This document shows, in pieces, positions 51,890 to 62,880 of a DNA stretch of 64,000 bases. Location of the stretch: positions 8,817,873 through 8,881,872 of the forward strand of contig OW203745.1 of the NCBI GenBank assembly GCA_934045075.1. The letters are read 5' to 3'. The position numbers were made by a program, and so were the translations under genes. Numbering within the stretch: the first letter of the stretch is position 1; every line of letters starts with the position of its first letter. The notes under the pieces are model-generated. The model was not told the origin of the DNA. It was given only the letters and a program-made list of their open reading frames with translations, and ran no database searches. Source of the DNA: Yponomeuta sedellus (taxonomy: Eukaryota; Arthropoda; Insecta; Lepidoptera; Yponomeutidae).

Positions 51890-53180
51890 TTTATTTATTT
51901 AGAATTAAACACGACTTGTGCTATGCTTACTGTATGTCGTATGTTAGATATTGATATTAATGAAAAAGTCTTGCTTGAAACGTTGCGTTAGATACTTTCG
52001 GAAACAAACAATTTTTTTGTCTAAAAATATTCGAAAATGGAGTAGTTTGTACCTAAAGCTACAGTGAGGGCGGTCGCACAAAAAAGTTACTGGCGAAAGC
52101 CAAATAGTACGGTTTTTGTATTAAAATTTACAATCTGGCAACATACTTAACAATTGATGGTCAAGTGATACTGTACAGATTAGTTTGCTTGTTTTTTACG
52201 CTTGGATTTGGATAACTTCACAAACAGCCATTTCTAACAAATAAATACAATTTTTATAGCTTTGTTGTGATTAAAACCCTCTAAAGATTGCGAAGTTATA
52301 AAAAACTGAAATATAAGTAATTTATTGCAGATACAATCCTTACAAGCAACGTTTTTGTGCTGCGAATATTAAGGTAGAATTTCCAGTTCACAAAGTGGCA
52401 ATACCGGTTGACCGACCGAGTAGCACAATGAAACTGCATGAGTATGACAAGAGCATGACAAGGTTCATACAGCGACAGAGCCAGAGTAATGCATGAAAAA
52501 GGTAGTGGAATACGGTTGTTGTAATGTCATGCGTTGGCATTACTCTTGTCATGCCATTGCTCGAACATTGTTTGTCATTTAAGAGAATCGACGCCCTGAA
52601 AAGCTCTATGGTTTTCATTAATTAATTCAATTGTATTTTGCAATATGATTCTAGATTCGTTCTTCAACCACATGAATGAAATACAATTTATTTCGAAAAG
52701 TATTTTCCTAGCAGTACGCAAAATTACAAATGTATGTGGTAACTGAATCAATTAACTTTAAACGTTAACTATAAGAAATTCAAACTGATGCAACATTGAT
52801 AAAAAACCCATATGGTTGTATGATTTAAAATGTACGATATATGGCTTTATGATTTAAAATGTACGTCATACTTATTACCAGATTTAGATGACATCTGTCG
52901 CTGATTTGATTACACACGATTTAGCGTGACCAACCGTTAGCGCCGAAATATCCGATTCAGCGTCACTGACTCGAGTGTGAATCAATTTCATGTTCAATTT
53001 CACTGTTCAGAAAGAGTTCAAAGTGCGACCTAAAAAAGTATATTTTATGTAAAATAACTTTTCACTTGAAAAATTAAAATACAATTTTAAAGTGAATTAT
53101 TTTTCACTACAAAAATCCTTAAAAATCAAACTCTTATTCGTAGTTCTGCAGAGACAGTCCCGAATTAAACTCCAAGAACA
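51890..53180. other. No recognised gene; short tandem duplication
   Basis: 'tatgatttaaaatgtacg' occurs twice at about 52818 and 52849. Nothing else recognised. Confidence 0.4.
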
Positions 53181-53210
53181 AATTTTTATTTGTAAAAACG
53201 CAGTCCAACG

Positions 53211-53402
53211 TCAGCATAGACTGAATGGGAGGAGACCCGCGGTCGTATAGTTTTCAACACGGATCTTTGTCGGCCTCCAGCCAATTGTGTTATGTTTTTT
53301 GTCCAGCTCACCGACTTTGATGACCACTGGGGTGCGCAGCGCGCTCGAGTGTAATTGATACTTGTCTGTTGTTGTATTTTGTTGGACATGAAATGTGAGC
53401 TT
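53211..53402 (-). CDS. Unrecognised 63-codon open frame, possible relic
   Basis: A minus-strand frame opens after a stop at 53403-53405, has no convincing start, and ends at TGA (53211-53213). It reads LRTPVVIKVGELDKKHNTIG followed by W-R-P-T-K-I-R-V-E. Its composition looks more protein-like than most frames here, but I do not recognise it. It could be an exon or transposon relic. No splice-site set is convincing. Confidence 0.2.
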   Translation of the reverse strand, partial: KLTFHVQQNTTTDKYQLHSSALRTPVVIKVGELDKKHNTIGWRPTKIRVENYTTAGLLPFSLC

Positions 53403-53579
53403 TTACATCAGTCACTTCTTTGGGGTCACAATTTAGTGGACACTTGCCGAATGGCACGCTTTTCATACCGGAATCTCAGGTTGAGAATTTCATGCTGAAG
53501 CTTTTTTTTTTCAAACTTTGTTGCTGTTGCAGATGACATCTATCCCTCAGTCCTCGATGTCTAGAAGATATATTTTTTG

Positions 53580-54320
53580 GTAATAAGGCCGCCGATTGTA
53601 GATAAATAGATACTACTACTAGTCTTTATTGCACGACAAGATAAACGATTTTTTCTTAAATCTAAGTAATTTTATAGAATTATACAGTACCCTTTTACTT
53701 TTTGAGTTTTAAATGTAATTTCTGGCTTAAAATCACGTTTTATTCACGTTCTCACGTTTAATTCTAATCCTAAAGCACAATTTTCATCTAAACTTTATTT
53801 AATAAATTAATTCAAATAATTTATTTAAGTTGAAAGCTCCGTTTAATTCGTTTATTTTCTAATTAGGATGAATTTTACAGTCAACAGCCAACAGCAACAG
53901 TCTCCGACCGTATCTGGTTCGAAACCGTTAGTGCATAACCAACATTGTCAAGTATCAAAACCATTTCTGTCCACTAAAATGCGCATTTGGCGGCGCGTCG
54001 AGAGAAGAGTATGGGAAGTATTTAAATCGTTTTTTGTCGAGTCGGGCGCGCCATTAGCCATAGTAACATGGTATTATGAACTGTCCCATCCTCTCTACCC
54101 TTAAAAATACTACGTATGTATGTCTGTCCGCGTACCAGCTTATTTACTTTCCACCGCAGAGTATGGTGACCACAAATGACAGTTTTTTTTACGTTAAGTT
54201 TGAAACGAAGATGAGTTACATTTTTATTGATTTTCATTGCTGTAGAACAATGACTTTAACTGTAATAATCATGTTGGTACTATCTAGTAATAAACAAGTC
54301 TTTGTAAATGATTGGTTTTC
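53580..54320. other. No recognised gene
   Basis: Overlapping frames of up to 149 codons run into SINE-E and show no domain. Confidence 0.35.
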
Positions 54321-54327
54321 CAAAATT

Positions 54328-54530
54328 GACGACCTCTGTGGCGATAGCGCGTCTGCCTACCATGCAAGAGGTCCCGGGTTCGAATCCCGGCTGGGAACAA
54401 AAAAAAAAGCCCAGGTCTTGGATGTTTACATTTTTGTGATGTCGTTGTTACTGGCTACCACGACACAGGGTATCCTAGTGTGGGGCCAGAAGCAATGTGT
54501 GTGCTTGTATGTAAATGTAATGTAATTCGC
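54328..54530 (+). mobile_element. SINE-E, full length
   Basis: Head 'gacgacctctgtggcgatag', B box 'tcccgggttcgaatcccggc' intact, an A-rich run, 'ggtcttggatgtttacattt', 'cgacacagggtatcctagtg', 'ggggccagaagcaatgtgtg' and end 'gtatgtaaatgtaatg'. Confidence 0.8.
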
Positions 54531-54539
54531 AAATAGGCT

Positions 54540-55215
54540 TAGCTCTGCAGCATATGCTGTTAAAAGAATTAGGGAACTAAGTGACTCCCAGGCTTGTTTA
54601 ATTTAGTTACTTCCATAGTATTATCTCCTATGGCATACTACTATGGGGACGGGCAGCGAACATTGAGAACATGTTCGTCTTGCAGAAAACAGCGATCAAA
54701 TTCATCTATAAGCTAGGCAGTAGAGATTCGTTAAGAGATTTCTTTAAAGAAACAAACATCCTGACAGTTGCCAGCCAGTATATCTATGAAAATATCATGT
54801 ACCTATGTCAGGAAAAGTATTAGCAACTTTAAAACTGCAGGTAGCCAACACAATGTAAATACTAGACTACTAATACTAAATAAACATAAACTTTTGATCC
54901 CAAGTTCATGGGGCATTGTTTACGTTTCTATAATAAAATCCCTGAAGATATATTAAGTTTAACTGAAATGCGGTTGAAAAAATGTGTTAAGTACACTTTG
55001 TACCAAAAGGGCTACTAATTAAGGATTATTTAGATGACAATGATGTCTGGAATTAAAGCATGTAAAATGCATGAGTTTTGTAAAAATTGTGTAAACTCTG
55101 TTAAATAAGGAGTTTGAAAAGACTATGTTTGGAATTTTAGTGTCCATTTTTTCTCCAAATTGATCTAGATTTTGAAATGGACACCTAGTTTGACTTGTAA
55201 CGTTCATTAAGCCTA
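54540..55215 (+). pseudogene. Jockey-type LINE reverse transcriptase C-terminus and 3' UTR
   Basis: Broken frames read ISYGILLWGRAANIENMFVL, then QKTAIKFIYKLGSRDSLRDF, later FYNKIPEDILSLTEMRLKKC and KGYY. The Y-G-I-x-L-W-G motif followed by the LQK-x-A-x-R/K segment is characteristic of the C-terminal region of insect Jockey-clade LINEs. The 3' UTR includes 'gaaatggacacctagtttga'. Matches the interrupted copy at 38.76-39.44 kb. Confidence 0.75.
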
Positions 55216-55389
55216 CTTTGAATAAAACCTTTTTATTTCATTTAATGTTAAATTAATTGTTAAAAAGAGCCTAGGTATGTGTTTTATGCAGTATTCTACA
55301 AATATTTGTGCGCAAAATCACACCCAAATCTATTCAACGGTTTATATTGTGAGATAAATATGCAAACTTTCATTAAGTAATAATAAAAA

Positions 55390-55482
55390 TACATTCCAAA
55401 CAACACAATCCCATGTCCTGGTCCCAAACTAGGATACCCTGTGCTTCAGTAAACAGGCAAAGACATCACAAACTTGGAAACT
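55390..55482 (-). mobile_element. SINE-E 3' half, minus strand
   Basis: 'cctggtcccaaactaggata' then 'ccctgtgcttcagtaaacag' and 'gcaaagacatcacaaac'. Confidence 0.6.
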
Positions 55483-55676
55483 CTGACAGAGGCAATTGTA
55501 CAATTAGTTAAGAGAATGAGAGCGGAGATAGGGGCAAAATCTAGTCTCGGTTTCAACTGTTTTGACCCAATCCAAAAGTAGGGATAATATCATTAGCCGT
55601 AGCGGGGATAGGTTAAATAGTACGGTTCTGGGATAATCGTTGGGTCTTTGACGGCCTCAACAAGGAATAGATTAGA

Positions 55677-55884
55677 CTAGATATACCACGCGGTGTTGCC
55701 CGCGGTTTATCGATTTTTCCATGAGAATACGATATTGTCCCGCAGTAAAACGCAGCCTATATGTCAATCTAGGGTGTCCGCTAACTCCATACCAAATTTT
55801 ATTCAAATCGTTTCAGCCGTTTAGACGTGAAAAAGTACTAAAAATACACACTCACAAACTTTCGCCTTTATAATATTAGTGAGA
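55677..55884 (-). mobile_element. Non-autonomous Helitron-like element
   Basis: On the minus strand it starts A|TCTCACTAATATTA, has 'ggcgaaagtttgtgagtgtg', 'cacgtctaaacggctgaaac' and a terminal hairpin 'ccgcgggcaacaccgcgtgg', and ends CTAG|T. It is 208 bp and uninterrupted. It inserted into the LINE end at 55.89 kb. Confidence 0.8.
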
Positions 55885-55885
55885 T

Positions 55886-56070
55886 TCTTTCCAAGAACCG
55901 GGTGGCGGTCAGTGCGTAGACCAACAGCCCGATGGTCGGACGATGTGGTCAGTTCAGGCCTGTGGATGCTGATGGCGGGAGACCGCGAAGAATGGTGAGA
56001 TGAGGAAAAAGAATATAACCAGCAGTGAGCTGAGGTAGGCTATTGATGATGATGATGATGATAATGAATT
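55886..56070 (+). pseudogene. LINE reverse transcriptase C-terminus relic with (gat)n tail
   Basis: 'gtggcggtcagtgcgtagac', 'cccgatggtcggacgatgtg' and 'ggcgggagaccgcgaagaat' encode a decayed GRP-x-RW-x-DD and DRE-W region. The end 'aaccagcagtgagctgaggt' precedes a (gat)n tail at 56045-56063. Confidence 0.6.
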
Positions 56071-57980
56071 GAATGACTCTTTATTGTACATCATACATTT
56101 TAAAATCACATCGATTTAGGAACCTTTGATTACTCTAACAAGTGTACTGGTCGGTACATTTATAGGTACAACGTGGGAGATATCCTGTGTAAATGCTGTT
56201 AAAATTATTTGAAAGATTTATTTATAACTATAGATGGTCACATTAATTTTATTTAGTTTCTATGTTTTACAACTTTGGTTCTTAATACAATAAACAAAAC
56301 ATCTAAAGTAAAACTAAAATAATAACTAAACTAAAATCTAATTAACATAAAGTAATAAAAATAAATACCTATAATTTACTTTAGATTATTAGCACAGAGT
56401 TTTTTTTCTGTCTATTTGTTTTCCGTTGAAGTTGCTTTTTCAAAGTTTCGACATGTATATTAGAAGCCTGTGGGTAGTTATCCACGAGCATGACTACTTA
56501 CTTACCAAAAAAATACCGTAATATCGAAGCAGGCATTGTACAAAACTACGTTACTTAAGCTACGTTAAAATGTCCAGTATATAGTGGAATTATATAACAG
56601 TCTGTAAGTAAAGTTTCGATCTTTTTATTAGAAACTTAATTCTTTTAATGCCACTATTCGTCCTAAACATTTTATTTCGTTTTATAAATCAGACAGTAGC
56701 GAATCAATTCACGTCAATTAGAGAGATATTTGGAAAGACATGCCAAATAAAAGAGCTCCAATCAGACAGGGGAATAACTCAAATAACCTGGCCCCAAATC
56801 GCCTGAATTACTGCCCGCAACCCTTTCTTCGATAACAATCATTCAATTAACATAATTCACAGATAAACTAATTAACAAAGCGAATTAGCGCGATAGCGTT
56901 AACCGAATAACGTGTTATTTCGAAAGGCTTCGACTGGGTTACTTGTGGAGCTGTGCAAAACTTTATCACTAGCTACTTCCAACTAATATTTATTATGTGA
57001 CTTAATCTGAATATCATCATGTCTTCTTACCAGATGTACGTCAACATTTATAGCTCGTCTACTATATTATTATGCACTGGTAATAAGTGTCAACGATTGC
57101 TGTCGACGTTGGTGGTTTTGTAGGGAAAACCACTGTGCTAACTTAAGGATTCAGCACGTTGAACAATAATAAACACAAGTAAACGTTTTACAGTGTTTAA
57201 TATACTTAGTTACAACAAATTGAACAGAGAGCGTGTAGCGCGTGTATAAGTGCAGGAGCAAAGAGAGCGCGGCATGGGGGTTGGGGGGGCGCATTTTCTG
57301 TGTTACGCGTCATGGCGTAAACAATAAGCCATATTGCTCCCTACACGATGTTATTGGAATGACGCAAAACCAGATCACAATTTCTTCAATATCAATAACT
57401 AAAGTATGTTATAAAAAGTAATTATAATAATTAAACTATGTTATAAAAAGTAATTTTGGTTAAAGTTTTTGCTTTTTTATACTTGACGTAGGCAATCTTT
57501 GTGGAAAAATCAAATTGAGAACTCAAAACTTGTGTTTGATTCGCTACAACCCTCGCGTAATATAGAAAGTGGTTTTATTTACGGATATTGAAGAAACCGT
57601 TTTCAGTTTTCGTTTATCTTAATAACACATTGCCGAGTACAAGTAGTAAGACGCGTGAATTGAACAAAAAGTTTTCACCAAGTCTTTGGCTACAGCGGTC
57701 GCAAGTTACCTTTGCCTTATGCCTTGAAAAGGCAACAAGCATCCACCATTAGCTCCGGCGCAGTATTGTGTAAAACCACCCCTACACTCTCGAATAGACA
57801 ACACGAGTGCCAGAATGTGAACACCGATCAAGGAAAGTGTTCACACTTACAAACAGTTTCTTCAAAACTGATAAATTAAAGTTCTTCTTTACTGTGGGAA
57901 GCAACTTGCGTCTGAATATTTGCTCCCTCACATTGCTATTATTCTCAGTGCCGCTCCTGATTCGGCAGCAAGGCTCAAGT
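56071..57980. other. No recognised gene; GC-rich patch
   Basis: 56071-56105 'tctttattgtacatcataca' resembles a reversed LINE end. A G-rich run lies at about 57278-57291. Otherwise AT-rich and featureless. Confidence 0.4.
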
Positions 57981-57984
57981 CTCA

Positions 57985-58198
57985 AAAGCATGGTACCCTT
58001 ATGGATAATCCAATTTTCGTTCCAATGTCAATGTCAATGAGGGTTTGGGCAACTGAGACCAAGATCCTTGTTAGGGAGCTGGGTCGCCGCTTGAGGGACC
58101 GTGGGCTTGACTACTGCTCCGGTGCGTATCTTGGACAGAGGGTCTCTTTGGCGGGGCAGCATGTCAAAGCTGCCAGCGTGTTAAGGTTCTTTGGTTAA
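57985..58198 (+). pseudogene. C-terminal fragment of a LINE-type ORF
   Basis: The open frame to TAA at 58196-58198 contains ILVRELGRRLRDRGLD, then SGAYLGQRVSLAGQ, then AASVL near the end. I recall this GRRL...SGAYL.QR.S.A pattern as the extreme C-terminus of some animal non-LTR reverse-transcriptase ORFs. The match is from memory of the pattern, not a search. Only the last 70 codons are readable. Confidence 0.4.
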
Positions 58199-58324
58199 GA
58201 TATTTTCCGGAGTGGTTTGTTCAGTTAGGATTTTATTTTGTATGCTCAAATTACAATTTTTTTATGTGTTCTGTGTTCTTGACGATACAACATTAGATAT
58301 TGTACTTTAAAATAATGATATAAT

Positions 58325-58465
58325 AGAAAACCCTGCGCTATGGTAATCAGGCAAAAACCTCACAACCATAGAAATGCACTCAGACTAAGGCCATTTCCAC
58401 AAATTTATATTACAGTGGGATTCGAACCCACGGTAATCAGAATTGATACCGCTAGATCGACGAGT
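58325..58465 (-). mobile_element. tRNA-derived SINE of the SINE-E superfamily, minus strand
   Basis: B box 'gtgggttcgaatcccactgt' on the minus strand. The 3' body 'gttgtgaggtttttgcctga', 'ttaccatagcgcagggtttt' resembles the SINE-E tail. The head differs from the 44.5 kb copy. Confidence 0.55.
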
Positions 58466-58644
58466 TTAAAATTCGTCGTGTCCCCTCCCCTCCCCCTCTC
58501 GCTCGCACATTCTAGCATTAATAATTTTAATAATACGAGTATACTTTAAGTGATAGATACATAAGTAGAGAACATTTTATTGTACATAAAAATGGAAATT
58601 ACACAGTCATTTCTTCACCTATAATGTTATGTATTAAGAAATGT

Positions 58645-58917
58645 TAAAAAACCTATTTAGAGGCTAAAAATTCCACACATGCCGGGACTCGAACCCGCGA
58701 TTAGGGTTTACGTACAGGCAGCAAATCCAGAAAATATTGTAAACAGGTTCGAAATTTCACTGATGCCGGTAAGTCGCCCATTAGCTCAGTTGGGAGAGCG
58801 CTAGCACGGTAAGCCAGAGGTCGCGGGTTCGAGTCCCAGCATGGGTGGAATTTTTAGCCTCTAAATAGGTTTTCAAAATTGTCCTTAGCACGGTTTAGTG
58901 CATTAAAAAGAATGGAA
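58645..58917 (+). mobile_element. SINE-A preceded by its own inverted 3' half, 10-bp TSD
   Basis: 58645-58700 is an inverted 3' half ('aacctatttagaggctaaaa', 'ccgggactcgaacccgcga'). 58701-58910 is a full direct copy (A box 'cattagctcagttgggagag', tail 'gcacggtttagtgcattaaa'). 'taagaaatgt' at 58635-58644 and 58918-58927 flanks the whole. Confidence 0.8.
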
Positions 58918-58929
58918 TAAGAAATGTGT

Positions 58930-59890
58930 CATGACTTCATGACACCAGAAAAAAAAATGAAGACGTTTTAGACATTTTAATTTTAGAAAAATTATAAATA
59001 TCTTTCGCCTCAAAAACGAAGGGAAATATACATATTTATAATTTTTCTAGTCAATTTTCTTTCATAGCTAGATTACCTATTGTCAGTTTCAATTGTTTGC
59101 TGTACACTCTTAACAACACTTCTGCTAGCGTATATCACCAAAGTTTACGACGAGAGTGTTTAACCGACAAGGCTCGCTAAACGGAGCACAATGCGTGTGG
59201 ATGCGCAAGCGCAGAGAAGGAATCTTGGACGCAGTATCTGTCGGTGAGTTCTTAGGGTTCCTTGGTAAGTCGTCCCTTCACAACTAAAGTGTGGAAGGCA
59301 AGTGCTATATTTATTTTATTTGTATTTCTGAGTGCTGTATGTCGGTGCACCTCCGTGTACTGACGAAAGACCACCGCTGGAGTATTCTGCCCCTCCAGTA
59401 TAAGATGCTGAGTCAGAGCCCTTTTGCATTTGCCACACCCGCAACTGCTCTCCTATATTGTCTGTCGATTTGCCTATGCTTATTAATGTTACTTTTATTG
59501 TGTGCTTAGTTGCTGCTTGCTTGCTTGCATATTGCTTTGTGTTATTTATGCTATTCTTTCACACTTTTACACCCGTGCGTGTGTGCGTAGATGCAATGTT
59601 TTATCTATCTGTCTATTCTACAAGGTTAGCTCTAATATTATGCACTGTTCCGGAAAATTAAGAAATTTATAATATGCTCTTGTGGTTCCACAGGTTTATT
59701 TTGCTTTTTGGTCGCGCTAATGAAAAGATAAATACTATGCCGTGCAAGTATTAAAAAAATAAAAAATAAATATCAGAAAAAAATGAAGTAGTCCCATTAT
59801 AACAATCTAGATTTTCTCTTTACTCTATTGTAAAAATTGTCATACATACATGTGTGCAATGTAATTATAGTGCAGTCCATATATAATTAT
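58930..59890. other. No recognised gene
   Basis: Frames of 67-72 codons at 59291-59661 are T-rich with no domain. Confidence 0.4.
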
Positions 59891-59894
59891 ATTC

Positions 59895-60098
59895 TTTTTA
59901 ATGCACTAACCCGTGCTAAGGACAATTTTTTTTAAAACCTGAGCTAATAGGCGACTCACCAACATCAGTAAAATTTCGAACCTCTTTACAATAGTCTCTG
60001 TATTACGTACAGTTAGAAGGGCGCTGGCACGGATAGCCAGAGGTCGCGGGTTCGAATCCCGGCATAGGTGGATTTTTTAGCCTCTAAATATATTTTAA
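59895..60098. mobile_element. SINE-A inverted plus direct composite
   Basis: An inverted copy with internal deletion ('taatgcactaacccgtgcta', 'ggcgactcaccaacatcagt', 'ctctgtattacgtacag') joins a direct copy lacking its A box ('gggcgctggcacggatagcc', 'gcgggttcgaatcccggcat', 'tagcctctaaatat'). Confidence 0.75.
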
Positions 60099-60198
60099 AA
60101 AAGGCCCTATATAACCAAATAACAAAGAACTGTCACGTGTGATTCTCATTGTGCGAAGACAAGCTAAGTTTGATCGTTTATAGTTCTGTTTGCTGAAT

Positions 60199-60569
60199 CG
60201 TTATCAACCCTTGTGTTTCCCCACTGCTGGGTCCCGGTTCTCTTCCTGAATCTCAGGAAGGTTAGGCCATACTCCACCGCGGGGGCCAAGTCCGGGTTGC
60301 TGGAGGATTGTAAGACAGTGGCGGGCCTTACTGTCAGAAGTTATCAAGCCGCCCATAAGGCCTCTGACATGGCTTAACGACTTCCATTACAATCATGACA
60401 GCCGGCACCAACGGCTTAACGTGCCTTGCGAAGCACGGAAGCGCTCGGAAAAATGCCACTAGCGGTAGTCACGGGACGGTCACCCATCCTGCACCTGACC
60501 GCGCCTATTGTTGCTTAACACAAGTGATTGATTCCAATCACTCGGTTCGCATAGGCCACTAGCGCTTCA
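60199..60569 (-). mobile_element. SINE-D, full length, 16-bp TSD
   Basis: 371 bp on the minus strand. 'gttctgtttgctgaat' (60183-60198) and 'gttcagtttgctgaat' (60570-60585) are a 16-bp duplication with one mismatch. The plus-strand 3' end is 'cgttatcaacccttgtgttt' and the 5' end 'ataggccactagcgcttca'. Good reference for family length. Confidence 0.88.
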
Positions 60570-60589
60570 GTTCAGTTTGCTGAATGTCA

Positions 60590-61205
60590 AAGTACAATGT
60601 GACATGAAAGTGGAAGCCGCTGCCTTCGGGCCGTAGTGTAGTAGAGAAAATGGCAGCGGAAAAAAAAACTCCGCTGTGCCCATCTTTTCTAAAGTCCTCT
60701 TAAATCTAATACATCAGTTACAAACCTATATGTATGATAAGATTCCATAAATTTTTGATTGCCATCAATTTATATTTATTTATTGACCGTATTTTAATTA
60801 ATTAGGAAGGATCCAATCTAATATGAAATGATAGATTCAGACTTAATTTCGTACTATAGGCAGACTAAATACCTATCATGTTGTGTGACTTTGTTTTGTT
60901 TTTTTTATTTATTAATAGAATTTTAAGTGTATTTAAAGTATAAAAAATAAATTGAATAATGAATTGTATGTGTATTAACATAGGTTTTAAACAACTGTTT
61001 TACTAACACTATTCGACCTGAGTTGTCTGAATAAATAAATAAAATTATTAATAACTTTAAATGCCAAAGCTCCGTAAAAACATAACAAGTGCTGCGGCCA
61101 GACACACGAACACGCAGAAGACGCAGAGGTCAGCCATCATCAGTCTCAACCATTTTGGAGGGAGATAGATTGGCCACCACACCAATGAAGATGACCAAAA
61201 ATTTT
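60590..61205. other. No recognised gene
   Basis: AT-rich, featureless. Confidence 0.4.
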
Positions 61206-61210
61206 ACTGC

Positions 61211-61405
61211 CTCGTTCGTCTAGCTGTTGAGACGCTTGGCTACTAAGACAGAGGTTGTGGGCTCTATTCTTACTGGGGGCCGCCGTGCATTTGTACAAGC
61301 GGCCTCAGTTTGGGTATATTTTCATATTTGTGACGTCCTTGCCTGGTTATTATAGTGCAGGGTATCCTAGTCTGGGATTAGGCAACGTGATTGTGTTGGG
61401 TAAAA
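61211..61405 (+). mobile_element. SINE-E superfamily, alternative tRNA head
   Basis: Head 'cctcgttcgtctagctgttg' and 'ggctactaagacagaggttg' with decayed B box. Body 'gtgacgtccttgcctggtta', 'gcagggtatcctagtctggg'. The head differs from 44.5 kb, but the tail is shared. Confidence 0.65.
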
Positions 61406-61437
61406 GTTAAGTCTAAGTTTATATTACGCTTAAAAAC

Positions 61438-61630
61438 GTATCAACCTTTGTATGCCCCCACTGCTGGGGTACGGGTCTCTTCATGCATCGCAGGAAGGTT
61501 ATGCCATACTCCAACACACTGGGGCCAAGTACTTGTTGGTGGAGAGTTGTAAGACAGTGGCGGGCTTTACTGTGAGAAGTTATCAAGCCGCCCGTAAGGC
61601 TTCTGACATGGCTTAACGACTGCCATTATA
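61438..61630 (-). mobile_element. SINE-D 3' half, minus strand
   Basis: 'tcaacctttgtatgccccca', 'cttcatgcatcgcaggaagg', 'gttggtggagagttgtaaga' and 'gacatggcttaacgactgcc'. Confidence 0.75.
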
Positions 61631-61884
61631 TCTATGGTTGTTAGAAATACTCCTGTCGCTAGGCAAAGCCACGGATCCCTGTCCCAACATTTGTGTAGCC
61701 ATGATCACTGTGAGAGGACCACGCTCATACGTCGAGGTGTGAATGGGACCACACCGGACCCCACTTAGCACCGCAATAACGTTATGTGGACCAATTCACG
61801 TGTGCTGGTCTTCCTATGATGCGACAAAAGGACGCATTCTTACATGGGGATTCATCGGATGCCCACCGTACAGATCGGAATACG

Positions 61885-61957
61885 ATTAGATAGACCTGAG
61901 ATTTCCACACTTAGCCTCATAGTTGACCCATTGTATGTAGCAAGCACTGAGTTATGA
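61885..61957 (-). mobile_element. SINE-C 3' fragment
   Basis: 'agacctgagatttccacact', 'tagcctcatagttgaccc' and 'gtagcaagcactgagttatg' match the alternative 3' end of the SINE-C copy at 46.75 kb. Confidence 0.6.
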
Positions 61958-61963
61958 TATAAC

Positions 61964-62343
61964 ATGACATATACATACTGGCACATACATGTGCTGTGTG
62001 GTGTCGGCCGAGAATAGCACCAACCCAATTCTTCCCGCGGGTGTCGTAAAAGGCGACTAAGGGACACAAACCGGGGGGTGGGCAGCAGTGCCCCCTGCAG
62101 TACAATCCCACCGAACTGCGATCCCCAACCCGCATGCCCAGCGTGGGGATTATGGGCATTACCCCCTATGATAGCACAACGTGACGCTCTTTAGGGGAGG
62201 GCTATGTCCAGCAGTGGACTAGTATAGCCTGACGACGACGACGACATACATTGCTCTGGCCCCACACTAGGATACTCTGTGTCGTGGGTACCAGAAACAA
62301 CGACACCACAAACATGTAACCATCCAAGACCTGAGGGCCTATT
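61964..62343 (-). mobile_element. SINE-E fragment split by SINE-B
   Basis: The minus-strand SINE-E tail ('tacatactggcacatacat') precedes, and the body ('ttgctctggccccacactag', 'gtgtcgtgggtaccagaaac') follows, the nested SINE-B. Confidence 0.7.
61991..62243 (+). mobile_element. SINE-B, full length, nested in SINE-E, 8-bp TSD
   Basis: 'acatacat' at 61983-61990 and 62244-62251. The element runs from 'gtgctgtgtggtgtcggccg' to a (gac)n tail. Intact in all boxes. Confidence 0.88.
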
Positions 62344-62619
62344 CTAGCCCATGCCAATTGAAAGCGTAGACGCAAAATAGTCAAAGGCTTAAACATTTGT
62401 CGAATAAAAATAACTCGACAGAGTCATTAGACATTTATTTTCTCATTCGAATTCAATCTAGCACGGCGTTGAGAATACAGATTTTGGCTGTCGCTCGACT
62501 TATTGCGTATACGACTTATTTTCTACGAAGTGAGAATTGGCTCCTGTATTTTTTTGTCTCCAGCCGGGGTTTGAACCCGTATCTTATTAACTCTTGAGTT
62601 AACTCTTTATAACTGGGGT

Positions 62620-62880
62620 TACCTCACGATGTTTTTCTTTACGGTAAGTATTGCTACTATTCTGAATTCACAAGTGAGCGAAGGAAGCGAAACGGTAGAA
62701 TGCCGGCTTCTCAATCGACAGTTCGTGGGTGCGAATCCGGGCATGACTTCGTTTTCTAAGTTACGTTATATTTGTGAAGTTATTGCTACTATAATTTCAC
62801 AAATGTACATACCACTCGCTGACGGCTAGGCACAGGCCTTCTCTCAGATAGAGAGAAGACCTGTGCCCTGGAGTGGAACG
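62620..62880. mobile_element. SINE-C, inverted piece plus direct copy
   Basis: 62620-62674 is an inverted body piece ('cctcacgatgtttttcttta'). 62675-62880 is direct: head 'gcgaaacggtagaatgccgg', B box 'gtgggtgcgaatccgggcat', end 'gagagaagacctgtgccctg'. Within the direct part, 'attgctactataatttcaca' is itself in inverted orientation. Confidence 0.65.

Noticed and set aside
58486..58503. C-rich tract as a G-quadruplex on the minus strand
   Set aside because: Only three runs of four or more G are present, so a standard four-run motif is not met.
7019..60098. SINE-A as a DNA-type MITE with terminal inverted repeats
   Set aside because: Simple copies (36.76, 23.71, 31.13 kb) have no inverted termini and have 9-13 bp TSDs, which fit retroposition. 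Inversion is secondary.
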